A stretch of 64,000 nt of DNA from CAIXSC01 sp046349935. Lineage in GTDB: Bacteria; Planctomycetota; Planctomycetia; Pirellulales; Pirellulaceae. Every line of letters begins with the position of its first letter. Position 1 is the stretch's first letter. The stretch lies in contig JAXMBK010000005.1 in NCBI GenBank assembly GCA_046349935.1, forward strand, positions 434,001 to 498,000. Direction: 5' to 3'. Below the pieces are notes generated by a model that saw only the letters and a program-made list of their open reading frames with translations, searched no databases and had not been told where the DNA came from. The position numbers and the translations under genes were made by a program. Of this stretch, positions 62,509 through 64,000 are shown piece after piece.

Positions 62509-62944
62509 GACGGATCTCCGTGAGGTGGGCGGTGGTCGGCGGGGCTCGGCTGGAGCAGTCGCAGGAATGCGGTCGGCGGGCTGGACCCATCTGGACCCGC
62601 TTATCCTAATCCATCGGCGCGCCGCAAAGCAACGGTGAAAGAATGCCCACGTAGAACAGGCTTCCAGCCTGTTACTCCCCGCCAATCCCCACTGCCCCCC
62701 CCTCTCTCTCTCCCACCACACACACTGTCTCCCGCCCCCCGTGCTTCGACGTCGCCGAACCGGCGGAGAGAAGGGAGTTTGTAACTCGTGCGGCATGGTG
62801 ACGTCGTGGGGAGGCTGACAGGCTGGAAGCCTGTCCTACGGGGCGGATCGCGCGACTTGCCCGATTCCTATGGCTTTGAGTCGCTTGATGCGACATACTC
62901 AACGTCCCGCCTGTCGCCCACCTGCCACCAAGGAGTATCCCGCC
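62509..62944. repeat. Divergent spacer with an inverted pair of type A repeats
   Basis: Between the divergent DUF1501 and DUF1553-type genes lie two type A palindromes: 62656-62672 preceded by CGTAGA, and 62818-62834 followed by CCTACGG. They are in opposite orientation and bound a 145-bp pyrimidine-rich segment with CTCTCTCTCTC and CACACACAC runs. The ribosome site AAGGAG of the downstream gene is at about 62930. I see no further gene. Confidence 0.85.
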
Positions 62945-64000
62945 ATGCGGTCATCGCTCCCGATCGCTACTTTGCTCTCACGCACTTCGTGGAAAGTCGG
63001 CGTCTTGATCTGCGTCTTCGTCGCCGTGGGTGCGAACGCCGGTTCCATTGCGGCTCAGACTCCGATCGCGGTGCGTCCCGCCGAAGTAAAGCTGCAGGGG
63101 AATTTTGATCGCGCCCAATTGTTGGTGGGGGTCGCGAACGGTGCCGGCGAGCTGGATGATCGCAGCGTCGACCTGACCACGGCCGCTCAATATGCGTCCT
63201 CCGACCCGAGCGTCGTGACCGTGTCGCCGCAGGGGCGGTTGTTGGCCGTTCGCGACGGCGCGGCCAAGATCGTCGTGACGGTGCCAGGGGCGACGAAGGA
63301 GGTGCCGGTGACGGTGGCGGGCGTCGTCGATCAACCGCACATCGGGTTCACCGAACAGGTGCGTCCCATTCTTAACAAGTCGGGCTGCGCGATGGCCGCT
63401 TGCCATGCGGCTCAGCACGGCAAGGGCGGCTTCAAGCTGTCGGTGTTTGGGTCGGAGCCCGACACCGACTACCGCGCGATTGCGCTGGACCAGATTCAAC
63501 GCCGAGTCGACGTGATTCGTCCCGAGAACAGCCTCGTGTTGCTCAAACCGACCATGCAGACGCCGCACGGAGGCGGTCGGCCGCTCGACAAGAACTCGGT
63601 CGACTATCAGATCTTCCTCGCGTGGCTTCGCGGCGGGATGCCCGGTCCGACGAAAGACGATCTCGAAGTGGTCCGACTGCACGTGACGCCGTCGCGGCGC
63701 GTGGCCGCGGTCGATGCGGTGCAGCAGTTGCGTGTGGAAGCCGAGTATGCGAACGGGACGCGCCGCGACGTGACGGCGTCGGCGCGTTTCGACACGATGG
63801 ACGACGGCGTGCTCGCGGTCACTCGCGACGGCCTCGTCACCGTCGTCGGCAAGGGGCAGGCGCCGATCATGATTCGCTACGAAGGGCAGGCCGAAATCTC
63901 GCTGTTCGTGTCGCCGTTCGCGGACAATGCGGCATTGGCGGACTGGAAGAGCCACAACTTTATCGACGACTTGGCGGCGGCCAAGTTCCGCGAGCTTGGC
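62945..64000 (+). CDS. DUF1549/DUF1553-type cytochrome-like protein, 3' end beyond window
   Basis: The frame is open for 352 codons to the window edge. The product has a signal peptide (about 1-38, ending SIAAQ), a bacterial Ig-like (Big_2) domain (about 40-110), and a heme-type motif CAMAACHAAQHG (C-x4-CH, as in the PSCyt1/DUF1549 group). A second Big_2-like region follows (about 260-320). Full-length relatives continue with DUF1549 and DUF1553, which are cut off here. AAGGAG precedes the start at 62945. It diverges from the DUF1501 gene, its usual partner. Confidence 0.85.
   Translation, partial: MRSSLPIATLLSRTSWKVGVLICVFVAVGANAGSIAAQTPIAVRPAEVKLQGNFDRAQLLVGVANGAGELDDRSVDLTTAAQYASSDPSVVTVSPQGRLLAVRDGAAKIVVTVPGATKEVPVTVAGVVDQPHIGFTEQVRPILNKSGCAMAACHAAQHGKGGFKLSVFGSEPDTDYRAIALDQIQRRVDVIRPENSLVLLKPTMQTPHGGGRPLDKNSVDYQIFLAWLRGGMPGPTKDDLEVVRLHVTPSRRVAAVDAVQQLRVEAEYANGTRRDVTASARFDTMDDGVLAVTRDGLVTVVGKGQAPIMIRYEGQAEISLFVSPFADNAALADWKSHNFIDDLAAAKFRELG

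Overview
The window is a GC-rich, gene-dense chromosomal segment that most likely comes from a planctomycete of the Pirellulales type. The signature families support this: two DUF1501 Tat-exported proteins, a DUF1553/DUF1549-type protein beside one of them, a DUF1559 pilin-like protein, a BBP7-type outer-membrane beta-barrel protein, FG-GAP and PQQ-propeller secreted proteins, and many small GC-rich palindromic repeats in the intergenic spaces. I count 50 protein genes (the first and last are cut by the window ends) and one tRNA. I see no transposase, integrase, prophage, plasmid origin or CRISPR array.

Layout. 0-3.4 kb: a partial membrane-anchored protein, divergent lexA, a repeat-bounded spacer, and an acyl-carrier-protein/alpha-oxoamine-synthase fusion. 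3.4-13.6 kb: a small unknown protein, an ABC ATPase with a large membrane partner, a MobA-like nucleotidyltransferase, mgtE, an ABC-2 type permease and argG. 13.8-19.5 kb: recQ, nagB, an orphan parA and a BBP7 protein with a strong terminator. 19.5-30.8 kb: the phosphatidylethanolamine pair psd-pssA, an FG-GAP protein, GNAT, NUDIX and epimerase genes, an M48 lipoprotein, then a three-gene unit ending with a parvulin-type isomerase and mutY. 30.9-39.5 kb: an apparent five-gene operon (Rieske, GNAT, DJ-1/PfpI, a 1443-residue PQQ-propeller protein, and a protease/LamG/SirB1 fusion). 39.5-45.5 kb: an LpxL-like acyltransferase, an MFS transporter, a siroheme sulfite/nitrite reductase, nadA and tRNA-Asp. 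45.7-52.8 kb: a GGDEF protein, a TPR protein, a small conserved protein, a DUF1501 protein, a Gfo/Idh/MocA oxidoreductase, and a monoheme protein behind an Rrf2 regulator that has its own promoter and palindrome. 52.9-64 kb: a clan-A glycosidase, ilvB, a PHB-depolymerase-like esterase, DUF1559, a 1.4 kb array of 132-bp tandem repeats, a Maf/YceF protein overlapping a DUF1501 gene, and a divergent DUF1553-type gene.

Most genes are housekeeping (amino-acid, NAD, phospholipid and sulfur metabolism; SOS, RecQ and MutY repair; magnesium uptake) mixed with planctomycete-specific exported proteins. The most unusual signals are in the repeats. Two palindromic families that both begin CGTAGG recur through the window, and in four genes (recQ, mutY, the 30967 protease fusion, maf) the TAG stop codon is the TAG of the repeat. 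One copy lies inside a coding region. The 132-bp array is built around a split version of one of these repeats. No canonical, wholly new multi-gene defence or metabolic system was recognised. The best candidates for undescribed biology are the repeat-stop-codon association, the ACP-oxoamine synthase fusion, the protease-LamG-transglutaminase-like fusion with its operon, and the Rrf2-monoheme module.
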